Shown here: piece after piece, positions 35,601-46,825 of the stretch
Position numbering within the stretch: the stretch's first letter is position 1
How the letters are laid out: each line of letters begins with the position of its first letter
NCBI RefSeq assembly: GCF_036785885.1
Contig: NC_092323.1
Location: 20,778,501-20,842,500, forward strand
DNA: 64,000 nt
DNA from: Coffea arabica
Taxonomy: Eukaryota; Streptophyta; Magnoliopsida; Gentianales; Rubiaceae
Reading direction: 5' to 3'
Made by a program: the position numbers and the translations under genes
Notes under the pieces: generated by a model
What the model was told of the DNA's origin: nothing
Seen by the model: only the letters and a program-made list of their open reading frames with translations
Databases searched by the model: none

Positions 35601-37500
35601 TTTCATATTTTTTTCTAGTGCTGAATCAAGCTAGTAACATCTTATATTCACGCCATTTTGCACACATGCAGATGAGGGAGATCACTAGCAACAGCAAATC
35701 AGTAGTATTCACAGGCCACTCAGTTGGAGGAACTGTTGCCTCTCTTTCAGCTCTATGGTTCCTCTCATGTCTCCAATCACTTCCCTCCTCCTTTTCTGTG
35801 ATTTGTGTAACTTTTGGCTCACCTATGCTAGGAAATGAATCACTTTCCAAAGCCATCCTCCAAGAAAGATGGGGAGGAAACTTTCTCCATGTTGTTGCAC
35901 AACATGATATTGTACCAAGGCTGCTATTTGCTCCCTCAGATTCATTGTTTCCGTATTTATGTTCTTTCTTTCCTTTTTGGCATTCATCCATGTCAAATCC
36001 GTCTTTCAAGCAGCTTTTGGCACAATGCCCTGATGAAATGCAAGCTCAATTTCTTCATATTGTTCTGAATTCTCTTGAAGCATTATCAGCAGGAGGTCTA
36101 AATTCTGGCCAGGGGAACTTATTTTGGCCATTTGGGAGCTATATTTTCTGTACTAGCAAGGGGTCCATCTGTTTGGATAATGCAGTATCTGTCATCAAAA
36201 TGCTACACCTGATGTTAGCAAAGAGTTCTCCCAGTTCTAGCATTGAGGATCATCTTAACTATGAGAATTATGTGGGCCAAGTTTATTGGCAAATTCTAAG
36301 CAGTAACAACTTCCAGGAAGGCGATTTACCTGATTCAAGCTATGAAGTTGGGATTGCACTGGCATTACAATCATCAGACATAACTCCTTGTGTAAGACTT
36401 TCATCAGACAGATTCTGCTTCTCATTCATACTAGTCTAAGTTGGTCTCTTAGGTACAACTCCACAGCTGCTGCTATTTCTGACCATTCAGTAATTGTAGG
36501 TTTTTCTACTTCATCTAACCAATTCAATCAAAATGGTTAAAATAAAAGTTCAAGAATTGAGTCGTCGGACAAAAGTTTTAAGTGCATAATGCCGTAAATC
36601 TATTATTTGCTTGAAATGTTTTGATAATAATATGATCATTCTTATGGGTTTAATTTTTTGCTCCCAAAACAGGAAGCAGTTTCTGGACCAGCAAAAGATT
36701 GCCTGAAATTGGCAAAGCAAATGGGTCGCACGCCCAGCCTCAACAGTGCCAATCTGGCAATTGCTTTGTCTAAGATCACACCACTCAGAGCACAAATTGA
36801 ATGGTACAAAGCAACATGCGATGATTCTGATGATCAAATGGGATATTATGATTCATTCAAGCGAAGAGGTGCTTCAAAGAAAAATTCCAAAGTCAACATG
36901 AATAGGCATAAGCTTGCCAGGTTTTGGGATGATGTGATATCAATGTTAGAGCACAATCAACTACCTCATGATTTTCACAAGAGATCAAAATGGGTAAATG
37001 CTTCTCAGTTCTACAAACTCTTAGTTGAGCCATTGGATATTGCAGAATACTACAGATCTGGGGAGCATTTGAAGAAGGGTCACTACATGGAGCACGGAAG
37101 GGAGAGGAGGTATAAAATCTTCGACAAGTGGTGGAGGGACAGAAAGGTTGAGGGAAATCCTGGTAATTCAAGGAGCAAGTTTGCAAGTTTGACTCAAGAT
37201 TCGTGCTTCTGGGCTAGAGTAGAGGAGGCAAGAGACTGGTTGAATCGTGTTAGAAGTGAAGGCGATACAAGGACACAATCTTTGTTGTGGGAGAATATTG
37301 AAAAATTTGATCAGTATGCGAGAGGAATGGTTGACAGAAAAGAGGTGTCTATAGATGTTTTAGCTAAAAATTCAAGCTACAATTTGTTTGTAGAAGAATG
37401 GAAAGATTTGAAATCTCAGCTGCAGCTATTCCCACCTCATTTTCCCAGTTTACTCGATGGGGGAGGAAGTAGCTCATTTGACTATATTGTAGGGAAGTGA
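29617..37500 (+). CDS. PAD4: PAD4-like lipase-like immune regulator (EDS1 family)
   Basis: Exons 29617-29636, 29764-30094, 35672-36391 and 36673-37500 join in phase with GT-AG borders and give about 632 residues (Arabidopsis PAD4 has 541). The N terminus (MEAEASSFECSEM... LLASTPLLEESW) aligns with PAD4. The lipase-like domain has TGHSVGG (Ser 134), VVAQHDIVP (Asp 196) and EDHLNY (His 311), which correspond to S118, D178 and H229 of Arabidopsis PAD4. About 60 extra residues lie between the Asp and FWPFGSYIFC. The EP domain (from about residue 358) carries AQIEWYK, GYYDSFKR, KVNMNRHKLARFW, ASQFYKLLVEPLDIA and VDRKEVSIDVLAKNSSYN. PAD4 pairs with EDS1 and with helper NLRs in basal and TIR-NLR immunity. 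No lesion was seen. Intron 2 is unusually long (5577 bp). Confidence 0.93.
30095..35671 (+). other. 5.6-kb PAD4 intron 2 with TE-derived sequence
   Basis: The intron runs from CAG|GTTTGC to CATGCAG|ATGAGG. It is AT-rich with (TA)n tracts near 33129-33150 and 33340-33362. About 31200-31620 has the GGTGTCAAATGG-type sequence common in plant interspersed repeats. About 32846-32910 has tRNA-like A-box and B-box sequences (see the SINE entry). No antisense gene was seen. Confidence 0.7.
32840..32930 (+). mobile_element. Possible tRNA-derived SINE head
   Basis: GGTTCAGTGGCC (A-box-like) is followed about 35 bp later by GGGGTTCGAACCC, a perfect RNA polymerase III B-box. The spacing fits a tRNA-like promoter, but the sequence does not fold as a tRNA with an acceptor stem. 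The 3' end is not defined by an A-tail that I can place, so the extent is uncertain. Confidence 0.4.
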
Positions 37501-38335
37501 AAGAACTCAAAGAAAGTTTCTTGACCCCATGAAATTATGCAGACCTTTTGTGCTACACATATATAGGAAGGGTAGCTCACTTATGAATAAAAGGTTGTGA
37601 TCGTAGAACAGGATTGATGACATTACAAAGCTTTATGTATGAGGGTTATTCTTTAGTTCAATTCTTCTAGTTACATGGAAACTAGGTGTCCAATGCTGCA
37701 GCTGCTTCAGAAGAAAGAAAGATGGATTATCCATTAATAACGACTTTGCCATGTATATATATGTTAAACCTTTCATTATCTATAATACTCCTAATAGGTC
37801 TCTCTCTTAAACCATAATCATGGTTCAGTCTTGCAAAACTAATGGAACGGTGGTTTCAATGGGATTTCAGTGGTTTTTTTTCCTGTAGTAGGAGAGAGGT
37901 GGGATTTAAGAAACAGGGAGAGGGATGGGAGGAATGGGATTTGAGTTAATAATCTAACTGAAGTAGCTAAGAATCAGATTGAATTACTCTGGATAAGAAA
38001 GGAAATGTGCGGAGAAATGAAGGAAGAAGAAAAAAGTTTAACTTGCAAAGAAAGGAGACAGGTCCATCCACTAGCAACTTCTTTTCAGAAAAATGCACAG
38101 GCCCTCAGCTATCCTTTCTAGTGCTTTCTATACTCATCTTACAAGCAGAAACAAACAAAAGCAGATAAAAACCCTGATGAGCAGGTACTCTAGTTGATTT
38201 CCCAAGAAATGTCAATTAGAATGAAACGCAACTTTACATGAATAAATAGGCAAGAAAACAGTGCAGTATTTGATACAGCTATTATGTAGCAGAACGACCT
38301 CATTCAGACATAATTAAGCCAATTACTAACTAACT
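37501..38335. other. PAD4 3' flank
   Basis: This includes the PAD4 3' UTR. Beyond about 37850 the sequence has no coding content and may include LTR remains of the adjacent chromovirus relic, but no LTR ends could be found. Confidence 0.35.
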
Positions 38336-39470
38336 AATCCAACAGCATGACAATATCCACTTGTTAGATAGAACCTTGTACTCAAGTATTTTAAGTTCTG
38401 GAAATTTTTCCACTAGGAAATCAGCATCCACCAAATTTTGCATTCTCAGCTCCAGCATTTGCCCACTGCACCATCCATTCCACCATAGGTTCATTCTTTC
38501 TCTTAACTAATTGTCTCTCCAGCATAGCTATAGGTTGAACCTTCATCTTCCCCTCTTCATCTACTTTAGGGAAGACAAACTGGAACTGCCTTTTTTCCAT
38601 TGTCATCTTGAGTTTTGAAACATGAAAAACTGGATCAATTTCAGAATTTTAAGGCAACTTCAACTTATAAGATACTGAGCCACTTTTCTCTATGATCTCA
38701 TAAGGTCCACGGTGCTTTGCAGGTAACTTGAGGTTCTTTCCCAAGGCCAAAGCTGATTGCTTGTGAAGTTGCAACCTCAGATACATGCATTCTCCCACTT
38801 CAAAATCTCTTTTTGATCCTGTACAATAAGCATGCTACTTTCTTGCTTGAGCATGAACTAAATAATTAAGTCCTCTATCTCCTGCCTCCTATGCAAAGAT
38901 TATTCGGTTGGAATAGCCTACTAGCCGATTGTGGAGCTTTGGATGTATAAAATGCTCCAAAAGAGGACATTTTAAGACAAGCGTGCTAGGTAGAATTGTA
39001 CTACCATTCTGCCAATGATAATCATTGGGCAAAGCTTTTAGTTTCTACATCCATACTTCTCAAGTACATCTCCAAGTGTGGGCTCACTCTCTCACTGGGT
39101 ACACTAAGGATGATAAGCCATACTCAGCTGCAATTCAGACCTAAGAAGCTTGAAAAATTCTTTCCAGAATTGGCTACTGAGAATCTTATCTTTTTTGAAT
39201 GCCATATTTACAAAATTCATGCAGTTTACCAACATTATCTAGGAATAGCTTAATTTACAATAAGAGCTGTAAATGGATGACCTAAACCTATGAAATGACT
39301 AGGGAGTATATAAACCACTACCACAATGACATTTTTCTTCTCAAAAGTTGGAAAACTTTCTACAAATTCCATGGTCACATGACCCCAAGAATATTCAGGT
39401 ATAGACAACGGTTGCAGCAGTCCAGGGTATTCCACATTCTCATGTTAAGACCTCCTGCAACTGTCATATT
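38336..39470 (-). pseudogene. Ty3/gypsy chromovirus pol relic (integrase core to chromodomain)
   Basis: In minus-strand order: integrase core PGLLQPLSIPEYSWGHVTME (39435-39370) and VVVVYILPSHF; then YNSTxHACLKMSSFGAFYTS near 38980; then RDFEVGECMYLRLQLHKQS; then LPAKHRGPYEIIEKSGSVSY and DPVFHVSKLK; finally the chromodomain VEWMVQWANAG and DADFLVEKFPEL. This order is diagnostic of the C-terminal half of a chromovirus polyprotein. Stops and frameshifts interrupt it, and no RT, gag or LTRs were found, so it is a truncated relic between PAD4 and the PsbP-domain gene. Confidence 0.85.
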
Positions 39471-39474
39471 TCTA

Positions 39475-41932
39475 AGTTATCAACCATAAAAGGATAGAAT
39501 AGTGATTCGTGTAGTTCTAAGCACACAAGTGTCATGGTGGCATTAACATCACAGATCAAGATTCATATCTTATTCATTTACATGGTTAACATGAGCAAGC
39601 TCATAAAGAGAATGATGCCATAATTATTAGTATTGAGTACTCAACCTAGCAATTAATCCTGCTAGGGAGGGCATTGAGATGCTTAGCCATGCCATCCTAA
39701 CTCACATAGTTCACAATTTAACATAGTGGAACTTAGATCTTTTCCGAGTGTTCATGACCAGTAGAACATGCTTTGGTTCATGTTACTAACCACAAAAATG
39801 CACACACAGAAATCCTCTTCAGAATATGCCTCTTACTGGATTTGCTTAAACTGAAAAATCACACAAAAGAGTCTTACATGGTCCATTTGTATGTTTAAAT
39901 AAGTTTCCAGCAAAGGTTGATAGAATCGAAAATAGGTTTAATCAAGGTTCTCTCACAAAAATTTACTTAACAGACAAAAGATAAGCCATTATCCTTTTGT
40001 GTGAGTTCTCAAATGTGGAACTTAAACATGCCTTTGTTCTTGAGCTTCTAAATCTTCTACACATTAGGTTCAAAATTACTTTACAATGACATGACAATCA
40101 TGCTTAAACTTGCTAACTTAAACGCTTACTCTACCAGTGATCATGGTCTTCACTTATAAATTTACAAAATCCTTAAGTAGGGGTGTTATTGGAAGATCAT
40201 TTGACAATTTTTTAAGAAAAATACATTTAAAAGATGAGTTAAACCTACTGAAGTTACTTTTATAGTAATGTGCAAATCTTACAAAAACCATAACAGAGTA
40301 GTTAATTTATTGACAAACAAAAACTAGTTAGCAACTATTTAATAGACACTTTACCTTATGAAAATTTCTCTAAAATCATAATGAAATCTTGTCAAATCAG
40401 ATGGATCTATATAATTTGGAGATATTCAGAGAAAGTTGTATATCACAATTGTTTCCTTTCGAGAAACAGAAAATAGCCATCACTAGCTAAAACATTTGCT
40501 TGTCTCTAACAAAAGACATATACTGAGTTGCAGTGAAAATCCACAAACCACACAAAATAATTTAGTTTAAGCTAAAATTATTGCACCCCTTAAACAAAGG
40601 CCCCAGCTCCTCTAGTGGTATAAACTGAAGTAGAACTCTCCCAAGGGAAGAAAGCATGGACAATTTTCTCATTTTTGTTAAAAAAAAAATATGGTTGACA
40701 AGATAATGAGCTAAGAAACACATGACATGAGAAAGTCCTGGACTGCAAAAAAGCTCTCTCATTGCACAACCAATGTTACACTGGATGTGAAACAATACAC
40801 ATGAAACAAATTAGTTACTGTCACAGTATCAACAGAAGCAAATAATGCATTGGAATTGAGTAGCAAGAGCTGTTTGCTGCAGTACACCAAATTCCTACAA
40901 AAGCAGCTCCTATAAGATTCTCTTTTGCAACATTAATTTGGTTGACCGCAACCACTGCGCCCCTAATTTTAAGCCTGTTTGTCTTGCTCTCCAAAGTCAA
41001 AACTGAGTTTTTTGATAATAAGTTGCAGTTATAGCCAAGATCCATGTGTAGCCAAGGTAAGAAGATGACATCAAACAACCAACTTTTGGTTTGTTGCTAT
41101 CCAAAAGGTGATGCCCAAGCACAGGTGATCCATAAGTTACAAGAACCTACGCATCATCATACATTCTGAGAAACTCCACTACAAGTGAATTTCATGCCAA
41201 AAGAAAAAACGTGCGTGTAGCATCCAAATAGCAAATGATACCAAATAACACTTAAAGGTTTTTACTCAATGGAATTAATTTGTGAACATTACCACTTACT
41301 CACATCAAAAAGATCTATATTTCATTGTTCACTTCAAAAAATGTTTTACTATTTTGTTCCTGAAAATTCTAAAAGGAAAAAGGAAAGGAAAATCCATTTT
41401 TAGTCTCCTCAATTGTGCTGATATAAGTTTTAGTTAAAAGTCTTCGCATGCTATGTCTTCTAACTTTTTCTAAAATATTCTACCCAATCAGGTCACTCAG
41501 CAATTTTTATTTTTTTTTTAATCTTGGACAACAGAAATGGTTGCCGTTCTATTCCCCGAGTCTTAGACTAGCAATTCAAGCAAAGCCTAAACTACTTGGG
41601 ATTAAGAAGGGAGAATGCTAGCCCATGGGCTAACAAAGCTGCCAACAGACAAAAATATAATGCTTCAAAGCAATGCAGGTAGACTCACTTCAGGCAAATT
41701 TCAAGGCAGAACTAATAATATTAAACAACGAAGGTATTAACAAACCCCAAAACTTAGAAAGCTAACCAGATTTTCTAAAGCCATCAGAAAAGAAGTGCAA
41801 AAGCTACTGAAGCAAGTCAACAAGTGCAATGATATGTGCAACCCCATTTTCTTGAGAACATATAGAAACTAAGCAAACATACCTGAAACCTCAACCAAGC
41901 AAACATACCCTATTTTCTGGTATCATGCTTAT
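39475..41932. other. Intergenic region, mostly featureless
   Basis: AT-rich sequence without a supported gene. It includes the 3' flank of the minus-strand PPD2-like gene. One open minus-strand frame at 40831-41078 is listed among the findings because its composition looks protein-like, but it has no start, partner exon or recognised family. Confidence 0.4.
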
Positions 41933-44930
41933 TCATGTTGAAGGTGCAACATCAAAAGAATGAAGAACTTGTTCCAGAATCATTCGTTTATCCTTGTCAA
42001 GAGGGACCTCTAATCCATCAGAGTGAGAAATATTCAAAAGGTAAAGCTTTTTCGATGCTACAAATGCGGCAGAAAATATCCTCTTCATTCCACCCCTTGT
42101 GCTATCAACTTTGTACTCAATCTCATACACTTGAAGGCCTTCCTTGTTTGATCTCTCTGAAACTGATATAAACTGAGCTTCCTTTGTACTTTCCTTCGCC
42201 CAAAAAAAAAAGGCTTAGCTTCAATCTAATGTTCAAGTATCTACAGATACATGCATTCTTATATCTGAAACCAGTAGGAAGTTTCAGCACCACATATTAG
42301 CATGGCTGAACATGCTGCAGTGATGGCAGCACAGGAAAAAATGCAGTGTCACTCAAAAGTCTGATTTATGCTGATTTATTAAGCAAGAGATAAGCATTTA
42401 GAAGGATCAGCTACAAAATTAAGGGGAATGTGTTCATTTTATGAGAACAAGTGTTATTTTGATCTATATTACAAATGCTGCTATATGATCCAATCATTGT
42501 GGAGCAAAGAGAAATCTCCTTTTTTTAATTGAGCTATCATTGGAAATAATAGTTAAATGAACGAGGTTTAGTTAGAGAATTTTGGAGTTTCCTGTTGCTG
42601 GTAATTGAAGATGAACTGGATCTCGTAAAATTTTCGGACCAGATTTACATCAGACACTTGTCAATTCCAAATAATTTCAAGGACACAAACATGAACCATA
42701 TCTTTAATCTTCCGAGGGAAAAAAGAACTACTCCTAATTATCAAACAGCCCATACTACCATTTGACAACAATTGTGCAATGTCTTTGAAAAGAATATTCA
42801 ACAAAGAGCTTTGGACAAAGATTTAATGCCTTTAAATTGTTAGAAACTACCGATACATGAAATTGTTTAGACTCCCAAAACCAGATTGGTGCAAATGGAT
42901 TATTCACATCCTTCCTTTACTTTGTTTTCATTTTCATGATGAAACATGATTTGTCAACACAACAACTGACTATTCTTGTCTGTGCTTCTCCACATTTACT
43001 ATTTATTATTGAAATTCTGTTTCTCAACCAGTGGCTGCATTCATATAAGAGTTCAAGCATTCACCTTGCAGCATGAACTCCTTTCTGATTTTTGAAGAAG
43101 TTTATACCAGCAGATTTTACTTCGAAAAAATCCATTTAGTAAACATTTCTTTTTCTTCTATAAGTTAATGTTTCAGATGGAAAATGTTCAAATAGTTAAA
43201 AAGCACAGGACCAAAGAAAGAGCTTCTTCATATCAAGAAGGAACCACAACTTTCAGCTTCATGCCAGTTGCTGCAGGAAAAACACATAAGATTGACTATT
43301 GTATCTAGTAAAACCCATAAGGGATCAAAGAATTTTTGCATAGAATTGGGAAACAATTTTTCCATACTGGTATTAAAAAGAAAAAAAAATCAGATAAAAT
43401 CTTCAAAATGAGTGTCTTAAACTAGCCAAGACTAAGGTGGTAATCACTCAACATATTCAATCTATGTCCTCATCTTTCTTTGGTATCAGTTTCCTAATCC
43501 TATTGAATACTAGTTGATTAACTTTCCAATCTTTCTTATAGGTTTCTCTCAATCACATTTCTATCTAACATTAAACTGTTTATTTGCCAACATAATTTCC
43601 CATGGGCAATACAGGCCATAATTATAACTTCAACCATTACTTCAACTGTTTGCAGACTTGGACACCTACCAAAATAGATTTCCAAAATTCATAAAACTGC
43701 TGTTCCATTTTCATGACAGGTGACCCTTCATATCCAACATTTTCATGACAGATGACTTATCATATCCCACATTTCTCAAACTTCGTATCTTTGCCTTAAG
43801 ACTTGGGCAAATCCATTTGAACTGCAATAAACTCTCCACTTCAGAAGATCTAATTTCTACTCCAAATGCCCATCAGCAGCCACTTTCTTTCTCAATGGGC
43901 AACAGAAAATCAGAAAAGCACTATCACTACTCTGAGTCTCTGACCTAGAAACATGTCAGGAGCTTAATACTGACAGGGCAAGGCATGTAATAAATCAACT
44001 TCAACTACCCGTATAGTACACAATCACACACTCTGCAGGTTTAGGGACCTGGACCACTGTAAATCACCACTATTTGCGCTATTAACCGCTCTGATGGACC
44101 AAATAATTTTCCCATGCTGTGCAGGAGCCCACCAAACCGTGTTTGGATGTACACCTTGTGCAATTTTTTGTGCTATCAGTGTTTTTGTTTCTTCCAATTA
44201 GACACTTTTTCAAATAATCCCCCCAGCAAATTTCTTGTCACCGATGCATTTCCTTCTTCCATTCCATCAGACCAGTCCAAAGAAACTAAATTGTTATAAA
44301 TCCACAAATCCAAGTAAGCACTCAAAAAATACCAACAAATTTCTAGCTGTCTTAAAGAAAACCAGTAATTCAAGTGAGAAATAAACAGACCTTGCGCCTT
44401 TCGGCTTCAATGAGCTTGTCTGCCACAAACAGCGGAGTGCCAAAATCTCTAAGGCTTGAAATTCGAACAGGGATGACAACAATCCCAACATTGTTAGACC
44501 CTTTATTTGCCTCCTCAAACAGAACAGTCGCCCCAGCTTTCTCTACTTTAATCCAAGAAGAGGGCCTGAGGAGAGTGAAGCCCTCTTTAGAATCAGTATA
44601 TCTTTCCAGTGTCAACACTTGATTAGCCATGGCCATAGACAAGCTTCTAGAAAAAGGGTCGCTACATACCAGTAAGGAGGAAATGCTCAATAAAACTCTC
44701 CTGCCCAAGAAAACAACTGAACTGAAGTCATTGCTAGCGTGAGAACGACATGGAGAAGCAGAATTTGAAGAGAAAAAGAGGGATGCAGATGGAGTTGCTG
44801 TTGATCTTGTAGAAGGGGATGAGGCTATCGTGAGATTCTGAATGTGGCTGGAGATGGAGAAGGGAAAGGTAAGACCATGCACCAGCATTGTCATTAGTGG
44901 TGGGATGGAGTGGAGAGAATGTTCTACCAA
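41933..44930 (-). CDS. PPD2: PsbP-domain thylakoid-lumen protein, PPD2-like
   Basis: Two exons, 44930-44391 and 42193-41933, join AAG|GTCTGT ... CGAAG|GAAAGT in phase 0, with a 2197-bp intron. The product is up to 266 residues. A Ser-rich chloroplast transit peptide is followed by GRRVLLSISSLLV (twin Arg at 77-78, hydrophobic core) and an AMA cleavage motif near 102, i.e. a Tat-type lumenal signal. The PsbP fold follows: YTDSKEGFTLLRPSSW, KVEKAGATVLFEE, NNVGIVVIPVRI, YEIEYKVDSTRGGMKR and KKLYLLNISHSD. It resembles Arabidopsis PPD2 more than PsbP itself; its lumen role is not well defined. A TATATA sequence (about 44946-44951) lies only about 20 bp before the first ATG, so translation more likely starts at the in-frame Met 13 or 15 (44894 or 44888). 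Confidence 0.88.
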
Positions 44931-44945
44931 ATGCCAAATTCATAA

Positions 44946-44982
44946 TATATAGAGTGAACGGTGACTCAGCTATTCAAACTGG
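44946..44982. repeat. Relic MULE terminal sequence next to the PPD2-like promoter
   Basis: AGAGTGAACGGTGACTCAGC at about 44951, followed by TATTCAAA, matches the outer end of the right TIR of the nearby Pack-MULE. On the minus strand near 46494 that TIR reads AGAGTGAATGG, then CGGTCACTCAACTATTCAAA. An 8-9 base gap separates the two blocks in one copy. Confidence 0.55.
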
Positions 44983-45152
44983 GATCCGGGGCTGGAACGG
45001 CTGTGTAACATCATTTGCACACAGTGTAATATTATATGTACAATGTGTAACAATAGAACAACAATGAATAACACTAGAATAACATTTTTATGAGTCCCAC
45101 ACGACGTGAAAATCGAGTTACGAGGAGTGATCTGAGCCACACAAATTTTTTT

Positions 45153-46494
45153 GGCCTAATCATGGCCGTCAACTCCTTCAAAATGGCACCCTTTAGTCAT
45201 TAAACATTTTTTGTGGTAAAAAAGGTCACTAAACTCACGTAAACATGTCAGCGGAGTCATTTTACCAATTTTTAGCGATGTCTCATCCAGTTAAAAGTGT
45301 CTTGAGTTGTACGAATTTTTTAATAGGGGCAAAAATGTCCAAAAATTTATTGGGACAAGTGAACCCATAGAAACTCACATCAAAATCAAAATCATTACCA
45401 ATTCCCCTAAACCTTTGCAATTCCAACAGCCCCATCTCCGGCTCCTTTCCCCTCTACTCCGTGCTATTGCTGTTGCTTCTGAATCAAAACCTACTTATTC
45501 TTCTCGATTGCCGTCGCCACTTCTGGAGGCATATATTTCTCATCATGCTTAGCCAAAACCTCAGTGGCCTTAAAATAACATTTCCTACTCCTAGCTTTCT
45601 CCGAAACCATAAACGCCTTCCCATGATTACTACTACTACTATTTCTCTCCCCAGAAACATCTTCATCCTTCTCTTTCTTCGGAAACGCCCTAATAAACCC
45701 TTCCACCACAATTGAATGCCCATCTTGGAACAAATCAGGCAACAAACCCTCGTACTTCACCAAAATATCCGTCATTAAGTATGTGATCATGAACTCCATC
45801 TCCGGCAACGAGGGAACTGCCCTCCAGAATGAGCCCGCCAAGGCGGAACTTGGATTTTGAAGGGTTTTGGGAATATTTCGCTAGGGCATCGGTTGGTGTG
45901 ATGTAGAAGACGAGCTGGTCTTGAAATTGGTTGAGGACGATGACTATAAACCCTGCGATGTAGCAGAAGGTCAGGGCATGAGTCCATAGCCGATGGGTTT
46001 GAAGTTGTCTGGCTTGGGCTTCGATGTCGGATCGGTTTGGACGAATAGGTAGAGTTGGCCTGGTGGAGAAGAAGCGGAGGTTTAGGGAGAGATTGTGGTG
46101 GCTGGGAGGATAGAGGGAGAATATTGGCTGAGATTTCGAGAAGGTGGTGGTGCTAAAAGAGTTGTGATAATTGTGGTGACGGATGAAGGTGGTGGTTGTG
46201 GTTGTGGCGGCGGCTGGTCAGAGTCGGCGGAGGAGATGGGAGGCTACTCGAGAGTACATTTGGAAACAATCTATGGGTTCACTTGTCCCAATAACCTTTT
46301 GGACATTTTTGCCCCTATCAGAATATTCGTTCAACTCAAGTCCCTTGTAACCGGATCAGACACCACTGAAAATCGGTAAATAACTCCACTGGCGCATTTA
46401 TGCGAGTTTAGCGACCTTTTTTGCCACAAAAAAATTTTGATGGCCAAAGGGCGCCATTTTGAATAGTTGAGTGACCGTTTCGACCATTCACTCT
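45153..46494 (-). mobile_element. Pack-MULE-like element with ~215-bp inverted repeats
   Basis: The left arm (45153-45370) and right arm (46271-46485) are imperfect inverted repeats over more than 200 bp. Shared blocks, in left orientation, include TTCAAAATGGC, CCCTTT, AAAAAAGGTC, CTAAACTC, GACTTGAGTTG-like sequence, AGGGGCAAAAATGTCCAAAA and TTATTGGGACAAGTGAACCC. Long TIRs plus a captured host gene define Pack-MULEs. No transposase is present. No convincing 9-bp target duplication was found; the flanks are AT-rich (AATATATAT-like on both sides), so the exact ends are uncertain by about 10 bp. Confidence 0.75.
45471..46245 (-). pseudogene. Captured CcmE (mitochondrial cytochrome c maturation heme chaperone) copy
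   Basis: Minus-strand order: ASHLLRRL near 46235; FFSTRPTLP (presequence-like); RLWTHALTFCYIAGFIVIVL (single membrane anchor); [68 protein letters not shown]; and [14 protein letters not shown], whose His (codon 45545-45547) is the covalent heme-binding residue of the family. A small indel near 45810-45822 shifts the frame between GGLILEGS and the Met-Glu-Phe block, and there are stops near the N terminus. The order and near-full length show that most of a CcmE coding sequence was taken up. It lies entirely between the two inverted repeats. Confidence 0.85.
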
Positions 46495-46573
46495 AATATA
46501 TATGTTGGGTTGGGTTCATCGCTATCTTATGTAGGGAGTTCACATTTGTTCTATCAATGTCTGTGTACTTTTT

Positions 46574-46811
46574 AACCAACTTTCTTTAGTGGAATTGGTC
46601 ATCACCTTTAATATGGGGTGGGAGGTCAAGGTTCAAACCTTGCATCTCATCAAAAAGTTGACACTTAATATGGCTTTGTTTAGATCCATATGGGTGTTTT
46701 ACATCCATGTGATCCGGTGGTGGTTTAGTCCTAGTCAGTTCCTCGTGACCTTAAATTAAGAGTAGGAATAGAAGTAGATGTAGATGATGATAATTGATAA
46801 AAAAAAAAAAA
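46574..46811 (+). mobile_element. tRNA-derived SINE with target duplication
   Basis: The body has an A-box-like TAGTGGAATTGG, a B-box-like AGGTTCAAACCTT and an A-rich 3' end (A-run at about 46800-46811). It is flanked by TCTGTGTACTTTTT (46560-46573) and TCTATGTACTTTTT (46812-46825), identical at 13 of 14 positions. This fits insertion by LINE machinery. The SINE family was not identified. Confidence 0.78.
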
Positions 46812-46825
46812 TCTATGTACTTTTT

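Noticed and set aside
35618-35671. PAD4 exon 3 starting at 35618, directly after TTTTTTCTAG
   Set aside because: The acceptor there leaves the wrong phase for the upstream CAG|GTTTGC donor and would create a stop. The CATGCAG acceptor at 35669-35671 is in phase, and the resulting HNQ-MREI join fits the family.
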